The notes beneath the pieces are model-generated. The model was given only the letters and a program-made list of their open reading frames with translations, had not been told where the DNA came from and made no database searches. The position numbers were made by a program, and so were the translations under genes. Positions 1 through 7,611 of a DNA stretch of 21,197 bases are shown here, piece by piece (within the stretch, counting starts at the first letter, position 1; the number at the start of each line of letters is the position of its first letter). This stretch comes from Rickettsiales bacterium (GTDB lineage Bacteria > Pseudomonadota > Alphaproteobacteria > Rickettsiales > UBA1997): NCBI GenBank assembly GCA_031269065.1, contig JAIRWJ010000075.1, forward strand, positions 1 to 21,197, written 5' to 3'.

Positions 1-411
1 AAAAACGCAACCTATATTGCCAAAGATATGGTGCTGCGCTACGGCATGAGCGACGTTGTCGGCCCAGTTTATCTTGGTAAAAAGGTGGATGATGAGGATG
101 GCTACGGCAAGGAGTCCGCTTCCGGCGAAACCCTAAGCACCATAGAGGGCGAGATAAAGAGCCTCATTCTGAAATGTAAGAAGTTTGCCGAAGAGATTGT
201 TTTGAACAATAGAAATAGCCTGATTATAGTGGCCGAGGCCCTTATAAAATACGAAACCCTTTCGGGGCAGGAGATAAAGGATCTAGTAGAAGGAAAAGAG
301 ATAAGGAAAGACGAGATCAGAGGGGAAAATGTCCTAGTGGACTCTGTTTCCCTATTAGTTAAAATTATGGAGGAAAATAAAAATGAAGACATCAGTGAAA
401 AAGAGGGCTAG
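1..411 (+). CDS. ftsH: ATP-dependent zinc metalloprotease FtsH, C-terminal part (5' truncated by window)
   Basis: The reading frame is open from base 1 and gives about 136 residues up to a TAG at 409-411. The opening residues (NATYIAKDMVLRYGMSD, then VGPVYLG) match the helical part of the FtsH M41 peptidase domain that follows the HEAGH zinc site. The rest (alternating Glu/Lys helix, then AEALIKYETLSGQEI) is the usual end of the domain. FtsH is a hexameric inner-membrane AAA+ protease that degrades misfolded membrane proteins and regulatory proteins. The ATPase and metal-binding parts lie upstream of the window. The last 29 bases overlap the start of the cyclophilin gene, which suggests translational coupling. 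Family assignment is firm; nothing can be said of its promoter. Confidence 0.93.
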   Translation, partial: KNATYIAKDMVLRYGMSDVVGPVYLGKKVDDEDGYGKESASGETLSTIEGEIKSLILKCKKFAEEIVLNNRNSLIIVAEALIKYETLSGQEIKDLVEGKEIRKDEIRGENVLVDSVSLLVKIMEENKNEDISEKEG

Positions 412-1282
412 ACTATCTAGCTGCGTTATTTTTTGTGCCCTGGCTTTTCTGATGGCCAAGGGAACAATTGGGAAGGAGGCCAGATCTCTGGACTTCGGAG
501 TTGTCGGAACTCCGAGCGTCGCTGTCCAGACTTCAGAAAATCCCCCGGTGACAGCTCAGGAAACCAACCAAGTTCCTGAAATTCTGGTAAAAAAGGAATC
601 CAGCGAAGAGGAAAGAGTTATACCCGATGATATAGAATTGAATAATCTTCTGTTGATAGAGCTAAAGAGTGGAATTGTTATCGTAGAAATGTTTCCGGAC
701 AAGGCAATTGGTCATGTACAGAGGATAAGTATGCTTGTCCGAGAAGGTTTCTACGATGGCATCAAATTTCACAGAGTGATAAAAGGATTTATGGCCCAAA
801 CCGGAGATCCTACAGGAACAGGCATGGGCGGGAGTAAATTTGGAAAAATGCGGGCTGAGATAAATGATATGAAACATATCAGAGGAACGGTCTCTATGGC
901 CCGGGCCAACGATCTAGATAGTGCTAATAGTCAGTTTTTTATAGTCACAGGCAAATACTTCGAACATTTGGATGGCCAATATACAGTCTGGGGCAGGGTA
1001 ATCTATGGTATGGATTTTGTGGATAGTATAGCTCACTCGGAGAACGATACGAATGGCATGGTTGCCAATCCTGACGTCATAGTAAAAATGGTGCTGATGA
1101 AGGATCTGAACTATAACTACGAGGGAGATGGAGAGGAACAGATAAAAGGCAGAAAGGCAGCTAGAATTGAGATGCTTCGGAGTCTAAGGGAACTTAAAAA
1201 ATTGGATTCCGAGAATGAGACCGGAAACAAAGGTAAATGTCTTTTGGACAAAATTATTAGACTAAATGGCGAATTGGAGTAA
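383..1282 (+). CDS. Secreted cyclophilin-type peptidyl-prolyl cis-trans isomerase
   Basis: A 299-residue protein. Residues 1-30 look like a signal peptide (basic KKRAR, then a hydrophobic stretch), so a periplasmic location is inferred. A low-complexity linker (about 35-85) precedes the cyclophilin domain (about 88-240). The domain has the expected active-site blocks: FHRVIKGFMAQTGDP with the catalytic Arg131, SQFFIV (183-188) and LDGQYTVWGRV (196-206). The family catalyses cis-trans isomerisation of X-Pro bonds in folding proteins. The charged tail after 240 (RKAARIEMLRSLRELKKL) is an extension beyond the usual cyclophilin core and may be helical. The ATG lies inside the 3' end of ftsH, and a membrane-anchored protein starts 6 bp after the stop, so an ftsH-cyclophilin-anchored protein operon is likely. 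Confidence 0.93.
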   Translation: MKTSVKKRARLSSCVIFCALAFLMAKGTIGKEARSLDFGVVGTPSVAVQTSENPPVTAQETNQVPEILVKKESSEEERVIPDDIELNNLLLIELKSGIVIVEMFPDKAIGHVQRISMLVREGFYDGIKFHRVIKGFMAQTGDPTGTGMGGSKFGKMRAEINDMKHIRGTVSMARANDLDSANSQFFIVTGKYFEHLDGQYTVWGRVIYGMDFVDSIAHSENDTNGMVANPDVIVKMVLMKDLNYNYEGDGEEQIKGRKAARIEMLRSLRELKKLDSENETGNKGKCLLDKIIRLNGELE

Positions 1283-1288
1283 AATAAT

Positions 1289-2092
1289 ATGGATAAATTC
1301 TTCAGGTTTATTAGTACCCTCTCCGGTAAGAAGTATTTCAGAGTACTTCTAGCGTTGATAGCTCTGAGCATTTTTGTCGGAAGCTACTTGGAATATGATT
1401 TCAAATTTATAAATAGGCAGAAGCTGAGTTCTATTTTAAGTACTCTGAAGGAGAGGAATAAAGGCAAAAAAATAAAGAAGGATACTGGGAAACCAAATAT
1501 CTCTGATGCTATTGACAGTTCCACAAAAATACCTGAAGAGGAGAAGCCGGGGATAGTAATTAAAAAGCAGCTCAGACCAGACCCGGAGCTTCGGAAGGAG
1601 CTAGTTCCGGTGGAAAAAAAGTTCAAAAACATAACAAACATTTTTCTAAAACTAAAAATTCTGGAGGATGACTATGCTCAGAGGCGCAGAGATGGAAAAA
1701 TAAATAGATCTAGAATTGCTAAGGAGGGTGACTTTGTGTACTATTCTATGGAAACCGTGTTTGATACGGCAACCACCGACCACCCGCAAAGCCGTTTCTT
1801 TATGAAAATTTTCAAAAGTGACAAAATTGGTAAAAAACTTATCGGGAAAAAAATAGGTCAAGTTGTCGAGTATAACTATTCTGACCTTATTGCTGACCTG
1901 CCCGAAAAGGATAGGAAGACTATAGAAGAGAGTATAAATAGCGCAATGGTTGACGCAAAAAATATCTACGCCAAGTATGACATAAAGCCATTCAACAGTG
2001 CAAAAATAAAATATAGAGTGTCAATTCTAGATTTCATACCTTCAAAAGTGGTAAAAAATCTTACACTCGGAGAATATACCGAGGGTAAATAG
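1289..2092 (+). CDS. Single-pass membrane-anchored protein of unknown function, possibly FKBP-like
   Basis: A 267-residue protein I do not recognise with confidence. Residues 17-35 form one hydrophobic segment (VLLALIALSIFVGSYL) after a basic N-terminus, so it is probably a type II inner-membrane protein with a periplasmic body. Residues 40-115 are Lys/Glu-rich and probably extended. From about 150 the sequence GDFVYYSMETVFD, then LIGKKIGQVVEY and later KIKYRVSILD, loosely resembles an FKBP core (GDxVxVxY ... GxKxGxxxE ... xYxVxILxI). The aromatic active-site residues of FKBP are not evident, so any isomerase function is only a guess. It starts 6 bp after a cyclophilin gene, which fits a role in envelope protein folding. 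Confidence 0.75.
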   Translation: MDKFFRFISTLSGKKYFRVLLALIALSIFVGSYLEYDFKFINRQKLSSILSTLKERNKGKKIKKDTGKPNISDAIDSSTKIPEEEKPGIVIKKQLRPDPELRKELVPVEKKFKNITNIFLKLKILEDDYAQRRRDGKINRSRIAKEGDFVYYSMETVFDTATTDHPQSRFFMKIFKSDKIGKKLIGKKIGQVVEYNYSDLIADLPEKDRKTIEESINSAMVDAKNIYAKYDIKPFNSAKIKYRVSILDFIPSKVVKNLTLGEYTEGK

Positions 2093-2268
2093 AACTTGGC
2101 CTCCGGATAGGTTGGAGGTGTCTCCGTTCTCAAGATCTTCCTGAATTTGAAGGTGAAAAAGTAGAGTAAGTAGCAACTATGGCAGCTCTCCCCATTTCTG
2201 TCTGCTTGAAAATAAAACCCTCGACTGTAGCATCACCCTTGTGGAGTGAAAGGTTTTGATTAATAGAC
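2093..2268. other. 176-bp gap upstream of gpmI
   Basis: No convincing gene is seen. The segment has short self-complementary pieces: CCTCC/GGAGG around 2100-2120 and CTTC/GAAG around 2138-2153. Just before the gpmI ATG, TTGTGG, a 16-bp spacer and TAATAG could be a promoter so close to the start that the mRNA would be leaderless. I found no Shine-Dalgarno sequence at the usual distance. Conserved cores of SRP RNA, RNase P RNA or tmRNA were not recognised here. Confidence 0.35.
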
Positions 2269-3813
2269 ATGCAGAAGAAAAAACAGGTTATCCTGTGTAT
2301 ATTGGATGGCTGGGGACTAACGGATGACACAGAGTATTCGGCAATAGCAAAGGCTGATGTGAACTTTTATAATTCTCTGCTGAGGGACTACCCTAGCTGT
2401 AGGCTAAAGGCATCTGGTCTAGATGTAGGCCTTCCCGACGGCCAAATGGGTAATTCGGAGGTTGGACATACGGCTATTGGCTCTGGTAGAGTTATTTTTC
2501 AGGATCTGCCGAGGATAAACAGAATTGTTTCCAGGGGAGAATTGGGTGACAATGATGTGTTGAAAAGCATAATATCAAAACTAAAAGAGTCCAGTGGTAG
2601 TCTGCATCTTCTAGGTTTGCTGTCTGATGGAGGGGTTCACTCCCACATAGACCATATAGTGGCTGTGGCCAAGGTTGCGGCCCAGGAAGGTGTCAATGTT
2701 CTTGTGCATGCTTTTCTGGACGGCAGGGATACTCCGCAGAAATCTGCTTTGACCTATCTGGAGAGTTTTATTGGCAGCACCAGGGAGTTTCAAAATATAA
2801 GAATAGCTACGTTAGGTGGTAGATACTACGCTATGGACCGTGATGAAAACTGGGACAGGGTTAAAAAGGCTTATGACGTCGTGGTTAACGGAGAGTTTCT
2901 CGGTTCTAACGGTGCTAATCCCCTGGATGTGGTGAAGAAGTCCTACGGAAATGGAATAACTGATGAGTTTTTGGAACCAACGGTTGTCAATAGCTATGAT
3001 GGAATGAAGGACGGGGATGCATTTATATTTTGTAACTTTAGGGCAGACAGGGCTAGAGAGTTATCTCAGGCTCTAGGACAGAAGGATTTTAACTTTTTTA
3101 GAAGGGAAAAAGCTATAAAATTCTCCTCAATGGCTCAGTTTACAGAATATTCAGCTACACATAGCAGTTACCTGGAAACTGTTTTCCCAACAACTAGGTT
3201 GTATGAACCTCTTGGGGAAATTATATCTAAAAATGGACTGAAGCAACTAAGAATAGCAGAGACAGAGAAATATGCCCACGTTACATTCTTTTTCAATGGC
3301 GGAGTGGAGAAAGAATTCGAAGGAGAGGATAGAATTCTCATCAAATCCCCTGCCGTTGCCACCTACGATCTAAAACCGGAGATGTCCTGCGCCGAAGTTG
3401 GTGAAAAGCTGATAAAAGCTATAGAAAGTGAAAAGTATAGTTTCATTGTGGTGAACTTCGCAAATCCAGACATGGTTGGCCACACGGGAAAAATGGATGC
3501 CACGATAAAGGCCGTAGAGGCAGTGGATCAACAGCTGAAAAATTTGGTTGGAGCCGCCAGAAAAGTGGGAGGGACGGTTTTTGTGACCGCTGACCATGGA
3601 AATGCCGAAAAAATGTTTGACAGAGAAAAAAACCAGCCACACACAGCTCATACAACCAATGATGTTCCTTTCATATTGATTAGGGATGATATCGGCAAAA
3701 CTACTAGGCTCAGAGACTCAGGCACGCTCGCCGACGTGGCCCCAACCGTACTGACTGAACTAGAAATAAAAACTCCAAAAATATATTCGGGGAAAAGTCT
3801 ATTTCTTTATTGA
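2269..3813 (+). CDS. gpmI: 2,3-bisphosphoglycerate-independent phosphoglycerate mutase
   Basis: A 514-residue protein, the same length as E. coli GpmI. It interconverts 3- and 2-phosphoglycerate through a phosphoserine intermediate, using two Mn2+ ions, in glycolysis or gluconeogenesis. The N-terminus VILCILDGWGL carries a metal-binding Asp (D14). LPDGQMGNSEVGH contains the phosphorylated Ser63. HSHIDH and DGRDTPQKSA in the inserted transferase domain, ADHGNAEKM and HTAHTTNDVPF near the C-terminus complete the metal and substrate sites. All expected motifs are intact. The gene stands alone after a 176-bp gap, and its last 15 bases overlap the end of the convergent coiled-coil gene, leaving no room for a separate terminator. 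Confidence 0.97.
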   Translation: MQKKKQVILCILDGWGLTDDTEYSAIAKADVNFYNSLLRDYPSCRLKASGLDVGLPDGQMGNSEVGHTAIGSGRVIFQDLPRINRIVSRGELGDNDVLKSIISKLKESSGSLHLLGLLSDGGVHSHIDHIVAVAKVAAQEGVNVLVHAFLDGRDTPQKSALTYLESFIGSTREFQNIRIATLGGRYYAMDRDENWDRVKKAYDVVVNGEFLGSNGANPLDVVKKSYGNGITDEFLEPTVVNSYDGMKDGDAFIFCNFRADRARELSQALGQKDFNFFRREKAIKFSSMAQFTEYSATHSSYLETVFPTTRLYEPLGEIISKNGLKQLRIAETEKYAHVTFFFNGGVEKEFEGEDRILIKSPAVATYDLKPEMSCAEVGEKLIKAIESEKYSFIVVNFANPDMVGHTGKMDATIKAVEAVDQQLKNLVGAARKVGGTVFVTADHGNAEKMFDREKNQPHTAHTTNDVPFILIRDDIGKTTRLRDSGTLADVAPTVLTELEIKTPKIYSGKSLFLY

Positions 3814-5076
3814 ATTGTCTTCCATATGTAGGCTGTTATCAAGTTCTTTTGACAGTTCCCCAAACTTTTCTGTGGAACTTTGGTTCAGCTCCCTTTCTTT
3901 CTGTTCGAGGTCTCCTGCCGCACCGGAAAGTGAATAGACTAGTCGAACCTTATTAGCTAGGGACCGTCCGCTCTCCGGACTCAGGGCCGTTTTTTGATTA
4001 TTATGTTTTTTTCCACTGCTCGACGATCTTTTTGTGTCTGGAGTTCCCACTCTGTCGATTATATTTTCTTCTATCTGCTCTTCTTTAAACACTTTCTCTC
4101 GCTCCTTCTGAACCATGGTTCTATTTAATTTTGAGTTTTTGCGGATTTTTTGTGCTTTCTTTTTGCTATTAATGATTTTCGCCATTCTCTCTAGCTTTTT
4201 TCTTTCATCTGTCAGTCGGTCAGTTGCTTCACTAAGATTTTTTTGGATGCCATCTTTTGAAAAAATGGATTTTAAGGTATATCCGATTTTCTTCAGGAAG
4301 CCAAAAATTTTCTCCTTTCTAGTGATGGGTTTGTCACTATTCTTGTCAGTACTTTTTATAATAAATATACTCCTAAAAACGGATTTTATACCGCTCACTA
4401 TTCCCCTCACGAAACCGAAAAATTTATCTCTTGTGCTAAAAACTTTATTATTTTTATTCTCATTCTTAGCGTTGGCAATTCCGCCACTGACTCCTCCGAC
4501 AACCACAGTTACAACGGACAATAGCAAACTTTCAACAACGTCAGCTAATCCTTTGATAATGACATCTCCAACGAAGTTTGTCACGATATTAGGCAACAAT
4601 CTTCCTATAGTTTCCTTAAAGCCTCCGGACGCAGCAGCGGTGGCTACCTTTTTAACTATCGTGGTCACCGGCGATTTGCATATTAGTATAGCCATTCTGA
4701 CAGATTGCATTGCTATATCGCATTCCTTTATCTTATACTCCAGAGTCTGTTCCAGCAGTTGATCTATTAATTTCCTTTTATCTGCAATTTTCCTATCAAT
4801 TTCCTTATCCTCTTTCAGGAGCCTTACCTCATCGTTGGTTTGTGAGCGAAACTTTTTCCTAAGGAATCCTATAAATCTCAGCTGTGTCCTATTGTTTTTA
4901 TCAATGCTGTCATAGATTTTCTTTTTGAGTTGCTCTCTAGTTTCCCTCTTTTTTTCTTTTTTGACAAGAAGTTTTTTGATTTCAGTTTTCTTTTTCTTTA
5001 TTTCTGCTTCTATAGTTTGGATTTTCTCTATCTCCTTTTCAAGTAGTTTATCTTCTTCTCTACCCGCGTTGTCCAT
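3799..5076 (-). CDS. Orphan coiled-coil protein with central hydrophobic region and internal repeat
   Basis: A 425-residue protein matching no family I recognise. Residues 5-120 are a Lys/Glu-rich predicted coiled coil. Residues 125-205 are hydrophobic and Gly/Ala/Val-rich (LLLSVVTVVVGGVSGGI), long enough for one or two membrane passages. Residues 215-238 and 252-272 form a degenerate repeat (TRDKFFGFVRGIVSGIKSVF against TRKEKIFGFLKKIGYTLKSIF), with a weaker echo at 63-78. Residues 275-425 are very polar, with a second coiled-coil stretch and Ser/Lys-rich segments. There is no signal peptide. Coding is supported by the long open frame, the sensible protein composition and the tight convergent overlap with gpmI. 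An opposite-strand frame at 4115-4762 is judged to be its shadow. A secreted or membrane-inserted host-interaction protein is possible but unproven. Confidence 0.75.
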   Translation of the reverse strand: MDNAGREEDKLLEKEIEKIQTIEAEIKKKKTEIKKLLVKKEKKRETREQLKKKIYDSIDKNNRTQLRFIGFLRKKFRSQTNDEVRLLKEDKEIDRKIADKRKLIDQLLEQTLEYKIKECDIAMQSVRMAILICKSPVTTIVKKVATAAASGGFKETIGRLLPNIVTNFVGDVIIKGLADVVESLLLSVVTVVVGGVSGGIANAKNENKNNKVFSTRDKFFGFVRGIVSGIKSVFRSIFIIKSTDKNSDKPITRKEKIFGFLKKIGYTLKSIFSKDGIQKNLSEATDRLTDERKKLERMAKIINSKKKAQKIRKNSKLNRTMVQKEREKVFKEEQIEENIIDRVGTPDTKRSSSSGKKHNNQKTALSPESGRSLANKVRLVYSLSGAAGDLEQKERELNQSSTEKFGELSKELDNSLHMEDNSIKK

Positions 5077-5498
5077 ATTTCTACCACTGTATTTTGTTAT
5101 ATCGGGTCCCTGATCTATATTTTTCCCATCTTATAGTGAACCCGCAATTGGATTGTAATGGCAATTGATTATTATCACACATATGAAGGGTATTATCTAA
5201 AAAATATTAAACAATACTCCTTTTTCTTTTTGGGAATAGCTACTAGTAGTTGCCCCTGGATCTTCTTATCACTTGGTCCTCATATTTTTCATTTTTTCAT
5301 GCAGTCCTATCGGTCCAGTTGTTGACTAAAAATTAATGCTTCCCTGGAAATATTCAAGAAAATCAGAGAACGGTGAAAATGGAGAGGTAGAAGTAGTATG
5401 GAGTGACAACTTATAGAGAATCCCGAATTTCCGTGTAAGGATAAATTTCCAGTCGAAGAAATACGGGACTGTCACGTGCGCTAAACCAAAAAATCCCG

Positions 5499-5524
5499 AA
5501 TAAATAGGTTACCCTCTATTTATT
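5499..5524. repeat. 9-bp perfect inverted repeat
   Basis: AATAAATAG (5499-5507) and CTATTTATT (5516-5524) are exact reverse complements around an 8-base centre GTTACCCT. The stem is AT-rich and is not followed by a T-run, so it is not a standard terminator. It could be an operator-like site or part of an unrecognised RNA. Confidence 0.6.
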
Positions 5525-5615
5525 GGACCAAAAAAATCTCAAAATAAAAAATCGTTTTTGTCGAATGGCCTTACGATATATGACCGGAATTAATTGAAAC
5601 CGAAAATTGCACGTA

Positions 5616-5643
5616 TTGATTGTTACAATTTGTAGTTTATACT
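5616..5643 (+). promoter_or_regulatory. Sigma-70-like promoter facing a terminator
   Basis: TTGATT (5616-5621), a 16-bp spacer and TATACT (5638-5643) make a good sigma-70 match on the plus strand. The predicted start is near 5650. Only an intrinsic terminator, and no open frame, follows before the convergent lpxI gene. The promoter therefore would make a very short RNA unless the terminator is leaky. Confidence 0.5.
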
Positions 5644-5662
5644 ATCTGTGCCTCCTTTATGA

Positions 5663-5693
5663 GGGCCACATCGTTGGGTGGGGCCCTTTTTTT
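5663..5693 (+). terminator. Rho-independent terminator (plus strand)
   Basis: GGGCC at 5663-5667 pairs with GGCCC at 5682-5686, with additional CA/TG pairing inside, and is followed directly by seven T residues (5687-5693). The T-run is only on the plus strand, so it does not serve the convergent lpxI gene that ends at 5711. It lies about 20 bp downstream of the promoter at 5616-5643. Confidence 0.7.
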
Positions 5694-5710
5694 GGGGGCT
5701 GCTTGCTCCT

Positions 5711-6529
5711 CTAGATGTCTATCCCGTATAAGAATAGGTTGTATTTTGTTGCGATCCTTATCGTATCACTGCGGGAAATTACAAGGCAATTTTTGGAATC
5801 TAGAGCAGCTCCGGCAAAACCGTTTTGATGGAGTTGTTCTATGGTGTTTGGCCCAATGGATGGTAGGTCCGCTTTTCTGGTTTGGCTAACTTTTCCAATT
5901 TTCACAAGCACAGGCCCACTACCAGGGAAAAACCTGAGTTCACCGACTCGCTGGATTAGGCCTGCTGTACCTTCAGAACATTCTACGGCAACTATATTCC
6001 TCTGTTGCACTGCCACCGCCTGTCCCAGATCGAACTCACTGAGTCTTCTTAGAACGTTACAGCCGATCTCTATATCTTCGAGGTATTCTGGACCACATTT
6101 GACACTGTTGTTTGGACCTATATGCAGTTTCAAATTGTCGAGTAGAGAGTCTATTTCCAAGACCTGGAAGCCATGTTCTTCTAAAAATTTGACTACCACC
6201 TCCAAAATAGAGTTATCTCCCATTACTCTATTTTTTAGAATGTTTTTCGCCAGAATAGCCCCTTTGGCATCCATCCTCAAAAACCTTAGGGATGGTTTTT
6301 TTGCGCCCCCAAGAAGAACCAGTTTGCTGACACCATTTTGCCAGAAGAAATTCATCAGTTTACCCACCTGACCGATTCCTAACTCCACGAAATTTAGATC
6401 AGCATAGTCAGCTGGGTTGGCAAAGGATTTTAGTAGAACACAGAACGACTCGATTCCACTTTCTCTGCAATGTTCAATAAGCTCGAGTGGGAGTCTGCCG
6501 GAGCCGGCCACTATTCCTAGTTTATCCAC
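5711..6529 (-). CDS. lpxI: UDP-2,3-diacylglucosamine pyrophosphatase LpxI
   Basis: A 272-residue protein when started at the GTG at 6529, close to the usual length of about 280. LpxI hydrolyses UDP-2,3-diacylglucosamine to lipid X and UMP, the fourth step of lipid A synthesis, and replaces LpxH in most Alphaproteobacteria. The N-terminal LGIVAGSGRLPLELIEH is the typical substrate-binding start. The C-terminal domain has GPVLVKIGK and KADLPSIGP; Asp221 in the latter lies in the region carrying the essential Asp of the family. The frame stays open to 6673, but that would overlap lpxA by about 150 bp. With the GTG start the overlap is 8 bp (GTGGATAA holds both the start and the lpxA stop), a coupled arrangement. 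No lpxB follows, unlike the common lpxD-fabZ-lpxA-lpxI-lpxB cluster. Confidence 0.92.
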   Translation of the reverse strand: MDKLGIVAGSGRLPLELIEHCRESGIESFCVLLKSFANPADYADLNFVELGIGQVGKLMNFFWQNGVSKLVLLGGAKKPSLRFLRMDAKGAILAKNILKNRVMGDNSILEVVVKFLEEHGFQVLEIDSLLDNLKLHIGPNNSVKCGPEYLEDIEIGCNVLRRLSEFDLGQAVAVQQRNIVAVECSEGTAGLIQRVGELRFFPGSGPVLVKIGKVSQTRKADLPSIGPNTIEQLHQNGFAGAALDSKNCLVISRSDTIRIATKYNLFLYGIDI

Positions 6530-7367
6530 TTTTTCTGGATCTTGTGACAAAGTGTCTGTTGGATTTTTTCGATAAAAATTCCACAACTTCGAGAACGACA
6601 TTTGAATCTGCGTATTTACCCTTAAAATACTCCACAAGCTCAAATAAATTACTGCTCTCCGAACAGAAAACATCTTTGTAAAAATTTCTCAGATTACCAA
6701 TATCTTTTTTGGAAAAGCCTCTTCTGCCGATTCCTAGCACATTTATACCCTCTAGGCTCACATCTCTGGTCTCAACAGCAACTCCATAGGGTATTACATC
6801 CTTAACTATAGCCGTTAGGCCGCCGATCATCGCGTGTTTTCCTATTTTAACCTTCTGATGTACGGCTGACAGACCACCAATAACCGCGTAATCGCCTATT
6901 TCCACATGTCCACCTATAGTCACGTTGTTTGCGAGTACACAGTTATCCCCAATAGTACAGTCATGGGCTATGTGCGTGTTAACCATTAGGAGATTTCTGT
7001 TCCCTATCTTTGTTATCATCCCACCGCCTTTAGTACCAGGATGTATTGTGCAGTGTTCTCTTATTCTATTGTCGTCACCTATTCTAATCAAGGACTTTTC
7101 TCCCTCATACTTAAGATCCTGTGGATCCTGTCCTATAGCCGCAAAAGAAAATATTCTGTTGTTGGATCCAATCTCAACTTGTCCCTCTATAACAACATGG
7201 GGTTTGAGTTCACAACCATCACCCAAACTTACGCCGGGCCCAACTATGCAGTAAGGACCTATTTTGACATTTTCTCCCAGCTGGGCGATGGGATCCACTA
7301 TCGCCGTTGGGTGTACATTTGTTCCTTTTCTGAGGTAGCCGTAGTCTCTCAAAATATCCACCCCCAT
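6522..7367 (-). CDS. lpxA: Acyl-ACP--UDP-N-acetylglucosamine O-acyltransferase LpxA
   Basis: LpxA transfers a 3-hydroxyacyl chain from ACP to the 3-OH of UDP-GlcNAc, the first step of lipid A synthesis. The first 190 residues are a left-handed beta-helix of hexapeptide repeats (IGPYCIVGPGVSLGD, IGDNCVLANNVTIGGHVEIGD). HIAHDC carries the catalytic His (His135 in this numbering, His125 in E. coli), and GQDPQDLKYEG is a conserved family block. The helical C-terminal part (GFSKKDIGNLRNFYKDVF) matches LpxA rather than LpxD. I chose the ATG at 7367 because AAGGA lies 7 bases upstream; this gives 281 residues. In-frame alternatives are ATG 7400 or 7382 and TTG 7418, which would add a tail with no family counterpart. 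A strong promoter lies upstream; lpxI follows with an 8-bp overlap. Confidence 0.95.
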   Translation of the reverse strand: MGVDILRDYGYLRKGTNVHPTAIVDPIAQLGENVKIGPYCIVGPGVSLGDGCELKPHVVIEGQVEIGSNNRIFSFAAIGQDPQDLKYEGEKSLIRIGDDNRIREHCTIHPGTKGGGMITKIGNRNLLMVNTHIAHDCTIGDNCVLANNVTIGGHVEIGDYAVIGGLSAVHQKVKIGKHAMIGGLTAIVKDVIPYGVAVETRDVSLEGINVLGIGRRGFSKKDIGNLRNFYKDVFCSESSNLFELVEYFKGKYADSNVVLEVVEFLSKKSNRHFVTRSRKSG

Positions 7368-7435
7368 CCTACCATCCTTCATCGCATTTTGTCTATACAT
7401 AACCTTGTTTTTCCTCAAATTTCTCCACCAGGGGT

Positions 7436-7464
7436 AGTATATAGGTACTTCAGACTACAGTCAA
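7436..7464 (-). promoter_or_regulatory. lpxA-lpxI promoter
   Basis: On the minus strand TTGACT (7464-7459), a 17-bp spacer and TATACT (7441-7436) form a near-consensus sigma-70 promoter, the best in the window. The start would be near 7429, giving a leader of about 60 nt to the chosen lpxA ATG at 7367. Confidence 0.75.
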
Positions 7465-7611
7465 ATCATTTTTTATTACAAAATGTTACATAAAAGCTAC
7501 ATGTCCCTGTTGAATGGAGCTACAATGCCAACTTCCTTCACCCTATCTTTCATAAAGCTGTATTAACATTAAAAAATAATACTCTAGGTTTGTGTAAATG
7601 CTTCAGGAGAC

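Larger units (their letters stand above)
5077..5710. other. 634-bp gene-poor gap between two minus-strand genes
   Basis: I see no gene with protein-like composition in this stretch. It is AT-rich and holds a 9-bp inverted repeat (5499-5524), a recurring 10-mer AATCCCGAAT (near 5420, partly repeated at 5493), a plus-strand promoter at 5616-5643 and a plus-strand intrinsic terminator at 5663-5693. The length is large compared with the crowded neighbourhood, where most gaps are below 100 bp. The part nearest 5076 should hold the promoter of the coiled-coil gene, but I found no clear match. The gap may be a remnant of a lost gene or carry an RNA. Confidence 0.5.

Noticed and set aside
2093..2268. 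Candidate structural RNA (SRP, 6S or tmRNA)
   Set aside because: I could not find the conserved core of any of these RNAs; only short, weak stems are present.
2130..2330. 66-residue minus-strand frame across the gpmI start
   Set aside because: It overlaps the conserved start of gpmI, has mixed composition and no family match.
4115..4762. 215-residue plus-strand frame opposite the coiled-coil gene
   Set aside because: It is Phe/Leu-rich because it mirrors Lys/Glu codons of the longer minus-strand gene, has no ribosome binding site and matches no family.
5663..5693. Hairpin as terminator of the minus-strand lpxI gene
   Set aside because: The T-run follows the hairpin only on the plus strand; the minus-strand side reads TCATAAAGGAGG.
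6530..6673. N-terminal extension of LpxI up to 6673
   Set aside because: It would overlap lpxA by about 150 bp and adds residues unlike any LpxI; the GTG at 6529 gives the normal length.
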